Positions 27,803 through 36,244 of a DNA stretch of 64,000 nt are shown piece by piece. The position numbers and the translations under genes are program-made. This DNA comes from Salinibacterium xinjiangense (GTDB lineage: Bacteria > Actinomycetota > Actinomycetes > Actinomycetales > Microbacteriaceae). A model generated the notes under the pieces. The model searched no databases, was not told the origin of the DNA, and saw only the letters and a program-made list of their open reading frames with translations. The DNA is taken from assembly GCF_014645015.1 (NCBI RefSeq), contig NZ_BMLC01000005.1, positions 62,001 through 126,000 of the forward strand, given 5' to 3'. The number at the start of each line of letters is the position of its first letter. The first letter of the stretch is position 1.

Positions 27803-27838
27803 CGTGCAGGTCCCCAAACTGAACCAATCGAAAGGATC

Positions 27839-28711
27839 ATGATGACTACGAACACAGCCGAAAACTACGTCGCCCGCGCCAGAGCGGGCGGCTACGCAGT
27901 AGGCGGTTTCAACATGCACAACCCTGAGACCACGCAAGCGCTGATCGAAGCGTCAATTCGCGCTGAATCACCAGTTTTCCTGCAGGTTGGACGGGCGATC
28001 GTTCCTCACATGGGCCTCGAGGCCGCGTATCGCATGACCCGTCGTGAACTCGACGGCACGGGAGCGGATGCGGTCATCCACCTCGACCACGGCACCTACG
28101 ACGAAGTCTTCGAAGCCCTGCGCCTCGGATTCGACTCGATCATGTTTGACGGTTCCCACCTGCAGTTCGAAGAAAATTTGAAAGCTACCCGCTACATCGT
28201 TCAGGTCGCACACTCATTCGGCGTTCCTGTGGAGGCCGAACTGGGCAGCATTCCCGATGCGTCCGACGGGATCGACTGGTCAGCGCACTACACGAACGTC
28301 GACGAAGCCGAACGTTTCGTCGCGGAGACCGGCGTCGACTTCCTGGCGATCTCGGCAGGCGTAATGCACGGCCTCACCTCCGGCGACCCCCTGCCCCTGG
28401 ATATCGAACGGATCCAGCGCATTCGCGATGTTACGGGCGTTCCCCTCGTTTTGCACGGGGCGTCGGGTGTGCCTGGGTCGGATATCAGCGCGGCGATCGC
28501 CGCTGGTGTGCACAAGCTGAACGCCGATACCGATCTCCGCCATGCCTTTCGGCGCGGTATCGAAGAGACCTGGGCCAGGGGTGATCGCCAGCTCGAGGAT
28601 GCTATGTCTGTGGGAAAGAGCATGATGATCGAAGCGACGATAGCAAAAATGCGTGAGTACGGGTGTGCGGGCGCCTCGACGGCTGCCGTTTTGACTGAAG
28701 CCCGGGTGTGA
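27839..28711 (+). CDS. Class II (zinc) ketose-bisphosphate aldolase
   Basis: A 290-residue class II aldolase. VIHLDHGTYDEVFEALRLGF contains the catalytic aspartate and zinc histidine (Asp83, His84). FDSIMFDGSHLQFEENLKAT, GVPVEAELGSIP and VLHGASGVPGSDISAAIAAG complete the family pattern. AAGGATC precedes two adjacent ATGs. It probably cleaves a ketose phosphate to DHAP and an aldehyde, following the kinase and the dehydrogenase. Fructose-1,6-bisphosphate, tagatose-bisphosphate and other ketose phosphates are possible substrates. Confidence 0.9.
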   Translation: MMTTNTAENYVARARAGGYAVGGFNMHNPETTQALIEASIRAESPVFLQVGRAIVPHMGLEAAYRMTRRELDGTGADAVIHLDHGTYDEVFEALRLGFDSIMFDGSHLQFEENLKATRYIVQVAHSFGVPVEAELGSIPDASDGIDWSAHYTNVDEAERFVAETGVDFLAISAGVMHGLTSGDPLPLDIERIQRIRDVTGVPLVLHGASGVPGSDISAAIAAGVHKLNADTDLRHAFRRGIEETWARGDRQLEDAMSVGKSMMIEATIAKMREYGCAGASTAAVLTEARV

Positions 28712-28774
28712 CGACGCGACATCAGAATTGGGCGAGGGCCATCGCATCGAGCTGAATGAGCTGGGTCGAACCAA

Positions 28775-29216
28775 AGCGCGGCCCACGTTCAGGTCGACGG
28801 CGAAGCGGTCGTCTCGTTCTTACGGGCTCGGGTCGGGGTAGCTGTCTCGATTGGGAAGCGTCTGACAGTACCCACCTGGTATCAACATCGATCGGCTGGA
28901 TCTCGAAGAGGCCGCTCAGCGCGGGCGCGACGTCGTCGGTGGTACTCGTTCCGGTGGACTGCGGCGCGACGACATCGCTGGGGAACGTTCACGGTGTCGG
29001 ATCTCGGCGTGCTCGGTGTGAGGCGCTTCGGCGCTATCGTGAGCGGGCCCTGGGCTGCGATTCTGGCGGTGGAGCCATAATCCGCCGGGGTGCCTGCGTC
29101 GAGGATGGTGGGAGTCGCGAGCCATCGCCGAACTGGCACTGGCGTGGGAATGCCGCGCTCTCGATGGAGCAGGTGCGGCTGGGTTTCTCGCGGGCGTGAA
29201 ATCGACACCGGGCGCC
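28775..29216 (+). pseudogene. Dihydrolipoyl acyltransferase (E2) catalytic-domain relic
   Basis: Three frames spell the end of an E2 catalytic domain in order: HVQVDGEAVVSF with RVGVAVSIGKRLTVP; IDRLDLEEAAQRGRDVVGG with LRRDDIAG; then GTFTVSDLGVLGVRRFGAIV with GPWAAILAVEP; then LALAWECRALDGAGAAGFLA with GVKST. The catalytic HxxxDG motif has become ECRALDG, losing the histidine. There are at least three frame breaks. The domain's N-terminal part and any lipoyl/linker region are absent. This is likely what is left of the E2 that once partnered the E1 and lipoyl genes upstream. Confidence 0.75.
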
Positions 29217-29288
29217 ACACGAACAACGTGCATTCCGTGGCAGCAGGCTGCTGTGTTGACCGCTGTGCGTGCCGCCGCGTGCCACCCA

Positions 29289-30254
29289 TCACTCCCGCAG
29301 GAGTCGCTCTGCCGTTTCCATATCCGTCACCAGGGTGTCGATCCAATGGCCGCGAAGGGCGGCCCGCACGGCCTCGTATTTCGATCTTCCACCAGCGACG
29401 GCAAATCGTCCGCCCGCGGCGGGAAGCTGCGCCAGGGTCACGCCGATCACGAGGGAGTCAAGTTCGCTCTGGATCGGAGTTCCCTCCGCATCGATGAACC
29501 TCAGGTTGATCTGCCCCACGGCGCCGAGCGATTTTGCCCTGTCGAATTGCTCCACTGTGAAAAAGTTGCCGCCTGGCTCCAATGGTGCATCGATATTGCA
29601 GGCACCAATACCGACAAGGGCAACGTCCAGCTCATCCAGGGCCGCGATCGCTTCGCGGGTGTGCACGTCGTAGTTGATCATTGCCTCACGAGCTTCCGCA
29701 GAAGCCAGAACCCCGGGAGCTCGGATAAACAGCGGTGACCCTCCAATCAGGTCAGCAAAACGCTGCGTGGAACGGGTGGAATCATGCTGAAGCTGTGGCG
29801 GGCCGACGTCCCCGAGCATTTCGACGACGCGGGTGAGGTCGGACCTCTTTCTCGACGGTTCGAGGGCATTCACGAGTGAACGCAGCGAACGGCTCCACGA
29901 AGTGAAGCCAATAGTTTTCCCCGACAATTGCATTGCCGAGAGGATCAAGGCGGCGGCCTCACCGAGGTCGCGATTGATGGCGGCCTCGTCATTCAGATCC
30001 AGCGACTCCACTATGTGAACCTGGGACAACCCGTAGCGTTCCTGGAGATTCTCCTCGACCTCCGCGTGCAGGCCCTCTGGAATGACGACAACCGTTCTGA
30101 CGATGTTCGCCTGCTCGGCGGCCTGGAGCAGCCGAGAAACGCGGGCCTGCGATATTCCCAGGCTCGACGCAATCTCGACCTGCCGGATACCGTGGGTGTA
30201 GTACATACGCGCCACCTTCGTCATGAAGCGGCGCGGTTCGGGATCAGCAGCCAC
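29289..30254 (-). CDS. SorC-family sugar-responsive transcriptional regulator
   Basis: The start is placed at GTG 30254 because AAGGAG lies five bases upstream; the frame extends five codons further. The N-terminal helix-turn-helix reads YYTHGIRQVEIASSLGISQA, with RVSRLL. The remainder is the SorC sugar-binding domain: GKTIGFTSWSRSLRSLVNAL, VALVGIGACNID and IGVTLAQLPAAGGRFAVAGG. Such regulators bind phosphorylated sugars or polyols and often repress catabolic operons; EryD is an example. It faces the cluster on the opposite strand and is the likely controller of the operator at 16261. Confidence 0.88.
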   Translation of the reverse strand: MAADPEPRRFMTKVARMYYTHGIRQVEIASSLGISQARVSRLLQAAEQANIVRTVVVIPEGLHAEVEENLQERYGLSQVHIVESLDLNDEAAINRDLGEAAALILSAMQLSGKTIGFTSWSRSLRSLVNALEPSRKRSDLTRVVEMLGDVGPPQLQHDSTRSTQRFADLIGGSPLFIRAPGVLASAEAREAMINYDVHTREAIAALDELDVALVGIGACNIDAPLEPGGNFFTVEQFDRAKSLGAVGQINLRFIDAEGTPIQSELDSLVIGVTLAQLPAAGGRFAVAGGRSKYEAVRAALRGHWIDTLVTDMETAERLLRE

Positions 30255-30353
30255 AGCTGCTCCTTCCACTGAAGATTCTCAGCGCATTGAGATTCGTTAA
30301 CGGCAAGAATATCCAAAACGATTTAGGTTAAGCCAGTGGGTGTTCCGTGAGGA

Positions 30354-30986
30354 TTACTGGTGCGAGGAGGCCGACGGATGGCGATCCCACGGAGTGTCCG
30401 CACTTGTCGCGTGAGGCCAGCCTCGGGTCTTCGCCGCGAAGGCAGCCATCACCGCAATCGCGAGAGTCCCGTTCTGCATTCTGCGGTTCAGAATCGCTGT
30501 GACGGCATCGTCGAGCGGCACCCAGCGCAGTTCGATATCCACTTCCTCTTCAGTGGGACGAAAATCGGACGCTCCTGCCAGCAGGTCGCGTGCAAGGAAG
30601 ACCCGGATTGCTTCGTTGCTGCCGCCGGGGGTGGGAAAGAAATCCACCAGCACTTGCCAATTCGCGGCGGTAAGTCCAGTTTCTTCCAGGAGTTCTCTTC
30701 GGGCAGCAGATACAGGGTCTTCGCTCACGTTGTCGAGGATGCCAGCCGGCAGCTCCCACTCACGTGCACGTACGGGATGGCGATATTGCTGAATCAGCAG
30801 GATACGATCATCATCGTCCATTGCAATGACCGCAACCGCACCGCGATGAGACAGATATTGCCGGGTCAGGATTGCGTCGCCGTACACGACCTCATCGGAT
30901 CGAATATCCCAAACAAGCCCCTCGAGGTCGGTCGTGGTAGAACGAACCTCGTGGTGGGCACGCACATCCGCCAGCTGATCAGACAA
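30354..30986 (-). CDS. Nudix hydrolase, ADP-ribose pyrophosphatase type
   Basis: A 210-residue Nudix protein, TTG start with AGGAG nine bases upstream. The Nudix box spans residues 82-104 (GILDNVSEDP, then RELLEETG) and EWELPAG precedes it, as in NudF-type ADP-ribose pyrophosphatases. A downstream PGGSNEAIRVFLA motif supports this class. It hydrolyses ADP-ribose or a similar nucleoside diphosphate to AMP and a sugar phosphate in the cytosol. It is divergent from the lipoate-ligase gene with 47 bases between. Confidence 0.9.
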   Translation of the reverse strand: MSDQLADVRAHHEVRSTTTDLEGLVWDIRSDEVVYGDAILTRQYLSHRGAVAVIAMDDDDRILLIQQYRHPVRAREWELPAGILDNVSEDPVSAARRELLEETGLTAANWQVLVDFFPTPGGSNEAIRVFLARDLLAGASDFRPTEEEVDIELRWVPLDDAVTAILNRRMQNGTLAIAVMAAFAAKTRGWPHATSADTPWDRHPSASSHQ

Positions 30987-31033
30987 TCGATCGGTCTCCT
31001 GCTCATAATTTCAGAAACTGAGTACTGCACGTC

Positions 31034-31783
31034 ATGAGTGAGGCCACACCGCAGTCGCCGACCCCTATCCCTAAATTATCACTTGGCCGGGTCGGCTCCA
31101 CAGCGCAAGACGACATCGATGAAAGTTTGCGCCTGCTCCGCAGCATGCAGGAAGACGAACACCCTCATGCTCGAATCCGAGCTTATCGCCCGGTTCCAAC
31201 CATGGCGTTCAGTCGACGTGAGAGCTTGATGCCCGAATTTGCGGCCGCGTCGGATGCGGCTCGTCGGCTTGGCTTTGATCCAGTGATTCGCCTCGCGGGC
31301 GGCCGGGCGGTGGCCTATGACCAGACGTGCCTGATCGTCGATCTCATGGCTCCTTTGGGGCTCTTCGGCAATCACCTGGCGGCCTTCGACGCTGGCGCGC
31401 GTTGTTTTCGGGACGTGCTGCGAGATCTGGGCCTCGACGCTCGAGTCGGTCCAGTCGCGGGCGAATACTGCGCGGGGGAGCACAGCGTCAACGCGCGGGG
31501 GCAGGTGAAGGTCGTGGGAATCGCTCAGCGCGCGATGCGCCGGGCGAGGCTTCTCACCGCGTGCATCGTGCTGGAAAAGCCCGACCGATTGCGACCAGTC
31601 GTGGACGCGGTTTACGGGGCGATGATGCTCGAGTGGTCGCCAGAGACCCTGGGGAGCGTGCGTGACGAGGGGGCGCAGGGAACACTCGACGACATCGTGC
31701 ACGAGCTCGTGACCGGGCTCCAATATCGACACTCTGCGTGGGCGCTCCCGCAGACAACCTCCATTCGCAGTGCGCTTGCGTAA
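31034..31783 (+). CDS. Lipoate-protein ligase/octanoyltransferase family protein
   Basis: A 249-residue BPL/LPL-fold protein. RLAGGRAVAYD (from residue 86) resembles the RRxGGGAVxHD loop of lipoate ligases. GEYCAGEHSVNARGQVKVVG with IAQR (143-166) contains the conserved lysine region, and the cysteine in GEYC could serve as in LipM-type octanoyltransferases. It attaches lipoate or octanoate to lipoyl domains. Proximity to a lipoyl protein and E1 genes suggests it modifies that carrier, but it might equally serve the whole cell. No clear ribosome site. Confidence 0.8.
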   Translation: MSEATPQSPTPIPKLSLGRVGSTAQDDIDESLRLLRSMQEDEHPHARIRAYRPVPTMAFSRRESLMPEFAAASDAARRLGFDPVIRLAGGRAVAYDQTCLIVDLMAPLGLFGNHLAAFDAGARCFRDVLRDLGLDARVGPVAGEYCAGEHSVNARGQVKVVGIAQRAMRRARLLTACIVLEKPDRLRPVVDAVYGAMMLEWSPETLGSVRDEGAQGTLDDIVHELVTGLQYRHSAWALPQTTSIRSALA

Positions 31784-31798
31784 ATAATCTCCCAGTCG

Positions 31799-31823
31799 AT
31801 TGCCGATGACTCCGGCAATTTTT
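31799..31823 (+). terminator. Rho-independent terminator of the lipoate-ligase gene
   Basis: ATTGCCG (31799-31805) pairs with CGGCAAT (31813-31819), followed by TTTTC. It sits 15 bases past the stop. Confidence 0.8.
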
Positions 31824-32413
31824 CGCGGTCGGAGCGCGCGCCTTACGTGCAGTTTCAGATCAGCCGGGAGCCTGTCGCGACAATGGCGTCAGCCGATGAC
31901 TTGGGGTGTCACCTGGAGCCCCACAAACAACCCAACTGGAGTACAACGTGAAGAAGACGGTGTCGAGAAGACGGGCACTGGTGACGTCGAGCTTCACGAG
32001 GCATCGGCCGTGGCGGGGATTGGATGTCACATCCCAGATATGCACGACATGATGGATCGGCTGGGACGAACACCATTCGCCCGAGGCTTTGGAACAGAAG
32101 ATTGGCGCTAATGTGCTCATGCAACGGATTATCGGGAACGACCGTCACGTCACAGCAACGATGGCCACAGCGCTCTTGGTGAGGAACCGGAAATCTCTGT
32201 AAACGACGTCCGGGATCACTTTCGAGCTCTGCGCTGAAGTGCGATCCTTCGGGACCTGATCGTAACGAATCGGTCACGAGTGGACTATCTGGCGAAATCC
32301 TCTTGTGGGCACACGTAAGATGCCTCTAACCTCATAGTGAATCAAATCCGGTTCATTGAATAAAAATGCAGTAGATCCCAGTCCCAGCCTTACCCATCTT
32401 CAAGGAGTCAAAG
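31824..32413. other. Intergenic region upstream of the second ABC operon
   Basis: About 590 bases without a recognisable gene; open frames on both strands show no family motif. The last 60 bases are AT-rich and probably hold the promoter of the lipoprotein gene, with a weak TGAA...TTCA inverted repeat at about 32337-32356. Confidence 0.45.
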
Positions 32414-33568
32414 ATGTCTCTCAAAAATAAGCGCAGCGTGTTTCGCCTCGCCGCATTCGCGGCTGTTGCCACGCTCGCACTCGCAGGGTGCACGTCGACC
32501 GCGGGTGGAGTCGCCGCAGGCTCCACTGGGCCGATCGCCAAAGAGGACCTAGTCCTCGTCGCATCCGTCATCAACACCACCAACCCCTACTTCATCGCCA
32601 ACATCGAGGGGGCGAAGGCTCTCTCCAAAAAGCTTGATATTCCGCTTGAGATCATCGACTCGCAGGGCTCGTCGCAGACTGAGATCTCAAAGATCCAGGC
32701 AATCCTCGCGCAGGGTAAGAAGGTCGTCATGTTCGTCAACACGGTGGCGAGTTCAGACACCCCGACGATCGTGGATGCCGTGAAGCGCGCCGGAGGCTAC
32801 GTATCGATCTGGTGGAACAAGCCGGACAACTTCGAGCCCTGGGATTCGGGCGACAACTTCGTGGCCTTCCAGAAGCACCCCGGTGTGGACTCCGGCCGTT
32901 GCAACGCCAAGGCGATCGGTGACGCGCTCGGCGGCAAGGGTAACGTCATCATGTTCCCCGGGGTTCAGGACAGCACGACGAGCCAGACGCGTGTCGCCGG
33001 CTTCGAGGCTGAAATGCGTGAAAACTACCCAGGGATTAAGATCCTCGAGAACCAGCCTTCGAACTGGGACCCGCAGCTGGCCAACCAAAATGCGAAAGAC
33101 CTGATCGCGAAGTACGGCGATGAGATCAATGGCGTCTGGAGCGCCGATGACGGCATGCAGCTCGGTGCGATTCAGGCCTTCGACGACGCTGGCCTGCTCG
33201 ACAAGGTGAAGTTCGCTTCCGACGGTCTCTACCCCGACACGGTGGAACTCATGAAGAAGGGCTACGGCAACAACGCTATTGTCGGGGAAACCTTCCACCG
33301 CGGCTACATGGCCTCCGCCATCGGTCTGTACACGGCCTACCTGGCAGCGACCGGAGAGATCGTTCCGTCCGAACTGCCAAAAGAAAAGCGCACGAGCTTC
33401 TTCGACATCAAGTGCGTAACGCCCGACACTCTCGACGAGTACCTCAAGTACGACACCCCGACGGCCGCAGCCGACTTCGTTGACAAGCTTGTCGAAACGG
33501 GTCCGTGGGACACCGAGCCGGCGACCCTCATCGGCGGTGGCGGACCCGAGGTTCTGCCCAAGCCGTAG
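32414..33568 (+). CDS. Sugar-type ABC transporter substrate-binding lipoprotein
   Basis: A 384-residue lipoprotein: basic N-terminus, hydrophobic stretch and lipobox ALAGCTST. The mature fold is periplasmic-binding type 1: VLVASVINTTNPYFIANIEG, SQTEISKIQAILAQGKKVV, MFPGVQDSTTSQTRVAGFEA and WSADDGMQLGAIQAFDDAG. AAGGAG precedes the ATG. It feeds the two permeases and the ATPase encoded downstream. The hairpin right after it would allow higher expression of this protein than of the membrane parts. Ligand unknown. Confidence 0.9.
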   Translation: MSLKNKRSVFRLAAFAAVATLALAGCTSTAGGVAAGSTGPIAKEDLVLVASVINTTNPYFIANIEGAKALSKKLDIPLEIIDSQGSSQTEISKIQAILAQGKKVVMFVNTVASSDTPTIVDAVKRAGGYVSIWWNKPDNFEPWDSGDNFVAFQKHPGVDSGRCNAKAIGDALGGKGNVIMFPGVQDSTTSQTRVAGFEAEMRENYPGIKILENQPSNWDPQLANQNAKDLIAKYGDEINGVWSADDGMQLGAIQAFDDAGLLDKVKFASDGLYPDTVELMKKGYGNNAIVGETFHRGYMASAIGLYTAYLAATGEIVPSELPKEKRTSFFDIKCVTPDTLDEYLKYDTPTAAADFVDKLVETGPWDTEPATLIGGGGPEVLPKP

Positions 33569-33580
33569 CTCTTCGGTCAG

Positions 33581-33623
33581 CCTGTTCCCGGCCCTCGTCG
33601 CTCAGACCAGGGCCGGGAACAGG
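33581..33623 (+). terminator. Intercistronic hairpin after lipoprotein gene
   Basis: CCTGTTCCCGGCCCT (33581-33595) pairs perfectly with AGGGCCGGGAACAGG (33609-33623). No T-run of note. Such hairpins often raise the message level of the upstream binding protein while letting some transcription continue. Confidence 0.8.
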
Positions 33624-33665
33624 CGCCTTATCATAATGTGATCGGTTTCTGCGAGGAGAGTTCTC

Positions 33666-34715
33666 ATGGTTCACAATGCTTTATCGAAACAGAGCGCGGT
33701 TGGTATTGACACCACCGCGATCAGGATCCGCGAATCCGTCATCGAGCGCCGTGCGCGGTTCCGTGGTCTCGCCGAGCCGTTGAGTCTGCTGATGGCTCTG
33801 GCCGTCCTCATCGTTGTGTTCTCCCTCCTGAACGAACGTTTTCTGACTACGTCCAACTTCCAGAACGTTCTCACCCAGTCGGCCATCCCCTTGATCGTCG
33901 CCGTGGGAGCGACCCTGGTCATTCTTCTCGGATCCATCGACTTGTCCGTGGAGGGGGTCATGGGGGCAACCGGCATGACCTGGATCCTCCTCAGCGCCAA
34001 CTCGCGCGGAGGTGTGGATCTGGGGCCATGGGCCTGGGTTATCGCGCTCGGCGTCGCCCTCGTCCTGGGAGTCGCCAGCGGCCTCATTTTCACCGCACTG
34101 AAGGTCCCTTCCTTCATCGTCACCCTGGGGATGTGGTACGTCGGGCTTGGAATTGCCACCATGCTCTACGGGACCGATCTTCTCCCTCGCCTCGAGGACG
34201 AAGGGCTGAAGGGCTGGACGTCCCGAATCAGTTTCGGACTCCCCAACTCGTTCTGGGTGGCGTTGCTCGTCATCGGCCTCGGCATCCTGGTTCTCCGCAG
34301 TACCCGGATCGGTCGTGTGACTCTTGCCATCGGAAACAGTGAGACCATCGTGCGCTCGGCAGGCCTTCCCGCTTTTCGTGTGAAGGTCGCTGTCTTTGCC
34401 ATCGCCGCTCTGCTGAGTGGACTCGGTGGCATCCTGGCCACTGTCCAACTCGACATCGGGTCGCCCACCGTAGGCTCCGGCGTGCTCTTCATCGTCATCC
34501 CTGCTGTCGTCATCGGAGGAACTCACCTCGGCGGCGGAAAAGGAGGGATCCTGCGCACCGTGTTGGGCGTGTTCCTGCTGACGATTCTCAATAACGGACT
34601 CATACTCTCCGGCGTTGAGTCGAGTTACCAGTCGGCCGTTACCGGCGCGATCCTCGTCGCCGCCATCGTGTTCGCCGCGTGGTCGCAGCGCGACAGATTG
34701 CGGGTGGCAAAATGA
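33666..34715 (+). CDS. Ribose-type ABC transporter permease, first of two
   Basis: A 349-residue membrane protein with about ten helices and RbsC-type motifs: GSIDLSVEGVMGATGM, LKVPSFIVTLGMWYVGLGIA and VIGGTHLGGGKGGILRTVLG. GAGGAG precedes the ATG. Its stop overlaps the ATPase start by four bases. With the second permease it probably forms a heterodimeric channel, unlike the single-permease system at 18196. Confidence 0.9.
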   Translation: MVHNALSKQSAVGIDTTAIRIRESVIERRARFRGLAEPLSLLMALAVLIVVFSLLNERFLTTSNFQNVLTQSAIPLIVAVGATLVILLGSIDLSVEGVMGATGMTWILLSANSRGGVDLGPWAWVIALGVALVLGVASGLIFTALKVPSFIVTLGMWYVGLGIATMLYGTDLLPRLEDEGLKGWTSRISFGLPNSFWVALLVIGLGILVLRSTRIGRVTLAIGNSETIVRSAGLPAFRVKVAVFAIAALLSGLGGILATVQLDIGSPTVGSGVLFIVIPAVVIGGTHLGGGKGGILRTVLGVFLLTILNNGLILSGVESSYQSAVTGAILVAAIVFAAWSQRDRLRVAK

Positions 34716-36244
34716 GCGACGTGACCACACCACCCGCGGTGCTTCGCCTGGACGCGGTCTCGAAAAGCTTTGGATCAAATCGTGCCGTTCGCGGGGTGTC
34801 CCTCAGCATCCAACCGGGTCAGGTCATCGGCCTCATTGGCGAGAACGGCGCGGGCAAGTCCACCTTGCTGAAGATCCTTTCGGGCAACTATCGGCACGAT
34901 GAGGGAACAATCGCGGTAAATGGACGGGAAGTCCAGTTCCGCGGGCCAGCCGACGCCCTGCGCGCGGGGATCGGGGTCGTTCATCAGGAGCAGTCGCTGT
35001 TCACGAACCTGACCATCGCCGAAAACATCGAGGTCAACACGCCCATCGGCCGGGGCGGCGTCAACCGGCTTGGGCTGTACAACTGGCGTCGCCTCTACGC
35101 GGACGCAGCTCAGGCCCTTGACCTCATCGGATCGCACTTGAATCCGAAGACGCGGGTCAGCGACCTGTCGTTTGTTGATCGGCAAATGGTCGAAATCGCA
35201 CGGGCGATCCGGGTGAGTGCCGCCAGTCACACGACTCCGCTGGTAATCCTCGATGAACCGACTGCGATCCTGGAGAGGACGGAGACCGCGATCCTGGAGA
35301 GGGAAATTTCCAAGCTTCGCGACATCGGCTCGGTCATCTTCGTCTCCCACCGACTCGACGAGGTCATGCGTATTTGCGATCGCGTCGTCGTCATGCGCGA
35401 TGGCGAGCTGATCGCCGACCGCTCTGTCGATGACGTGACAGAGGAGGAACTATTCCGCCTCATGGTCGGTCGCGAGACTCACGCTGCCGTTCGAAATCGT
35501 CGCAGTATTGAGCCGGCGACCAAGCCAGTCATCTCCATTCAGGACCTCACCCGGGCAGGCTCCTACACGGATGTGTCGATCGATGCCTACCCCGGCCGTG
35601 TCCTGGCCATTCTGGGTACCAGCGGCTCCGGCCGCGAGGCGGTGGCGCGAGCGATATTCGGAGCCGAGGGTTTCGATTCCGGGTCGGTCTCGATCGCGGG
35701 CTACTCCGGGCGGCCGTCAATCAAGAAGGCCGTTGCTCTCGGTGTGGGATACGTTCCCGCGGAACGCAAGACTGAGGGAATGGTGGGGGAGATGCCAGCG
35801 GACCAGAACATCACGCTCACGCATCCCGGCTCCGCGGCCATTGGGCCGTTCGAGCTTCCCCGACGCAGGTTGTCTCTGGCACGCCTGTGGTTCGAGAAGC
35901 TGGATATCCGGCCGCGGGAGCCCGAGCACATGCTGCAGGACTTCTCTGGCGGTAATCAGCAGAAGGTCGTCCTCGCCAAGTGGTTGAACTCTTCGGATCT
36001 GAAGGCGCTCGTGCTCGACCACCCACTCCGAGGCCTCGACCCGGGTGCGGCCGAAACCGTCAATGCGCAAATCCGGTCGGTATGCGATGACGGAACCGCC
36101 ATCATCCTTATTCCCGACACGATCGATGAGGCTCTCGATATTGCCGACGACATCGTGGTGATGCGAGATGGGCGGATCTCAGGCGTCTTCGACCTCGGGC
36201 ACGACAATCCCGCGACCCTGGATCTGCTTGAAAGGATGCTGTGA
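34712..36244 (+). CDS. Ribose-type ABC ATPase with degenerate second domain
   Basis: The start at ATG 34712 overlaps the permease stop. 510 residues, two nucleotide-binding halves. The first is complete: Walker A GENGAGKST, Walker B LVILDEPTAIL, and FVSHRL. The second lacks key residues. Its Walker A is GTSGSGREA and its Walker B reads LVLDHPLRGLDPGA, where the usual catalytic Glu is His; the switch histidine region reads IPDTIDEAL. The LSGGNQQKV-type signature is FSGGNQQKV. Asymmetric sites are known in this family, but loss of Walker B Glu and the switch His is stronger than in the other ATPase of this window. Confidence 0.9.
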   Translation: MSDVTTPPAVLRLDAVSKSFGSNRAVRGVSLSIQPGQVIGLIGENGAGKSTLLKILSGNYRHDEGTIAVNGREVQFRGPADALRAGIGVVHQEQSLFTNLTIAENIEVNTPIGRGGVNRLGLYNWRRLYADAAQALDLIGSHLNPKTRVSDLSFVDRQMVEIARAIRVSAASHTTPLVILDEPTAILERTETAILEREISKLRDIGSVIFVSHRLDEVMRICDRVVVMRDGELIADRSVDDVTEEELFRLMVGRETHAAVRNRRSIEPATKPVISIQDLTRAGSYTDVSIDAYPGRVLAILGTSGSGREAVARAIFGAEGFDSGSVSIAGYSGRPSIKKAVALGVGYVPAERKTEGMVGEMPADQNITLTHPGSAAIGPFELPRRRLSLARLWFEKLDIRPREPEHMLQDFSGGNQQKVVLAKWLNSSDLKALVLDHPLRGLDPGAAETVNAQIRSVCDDGTAIILIPDTIDEALDIADDIVVMRDGRISGVFDLGHDNPATLDLLERML

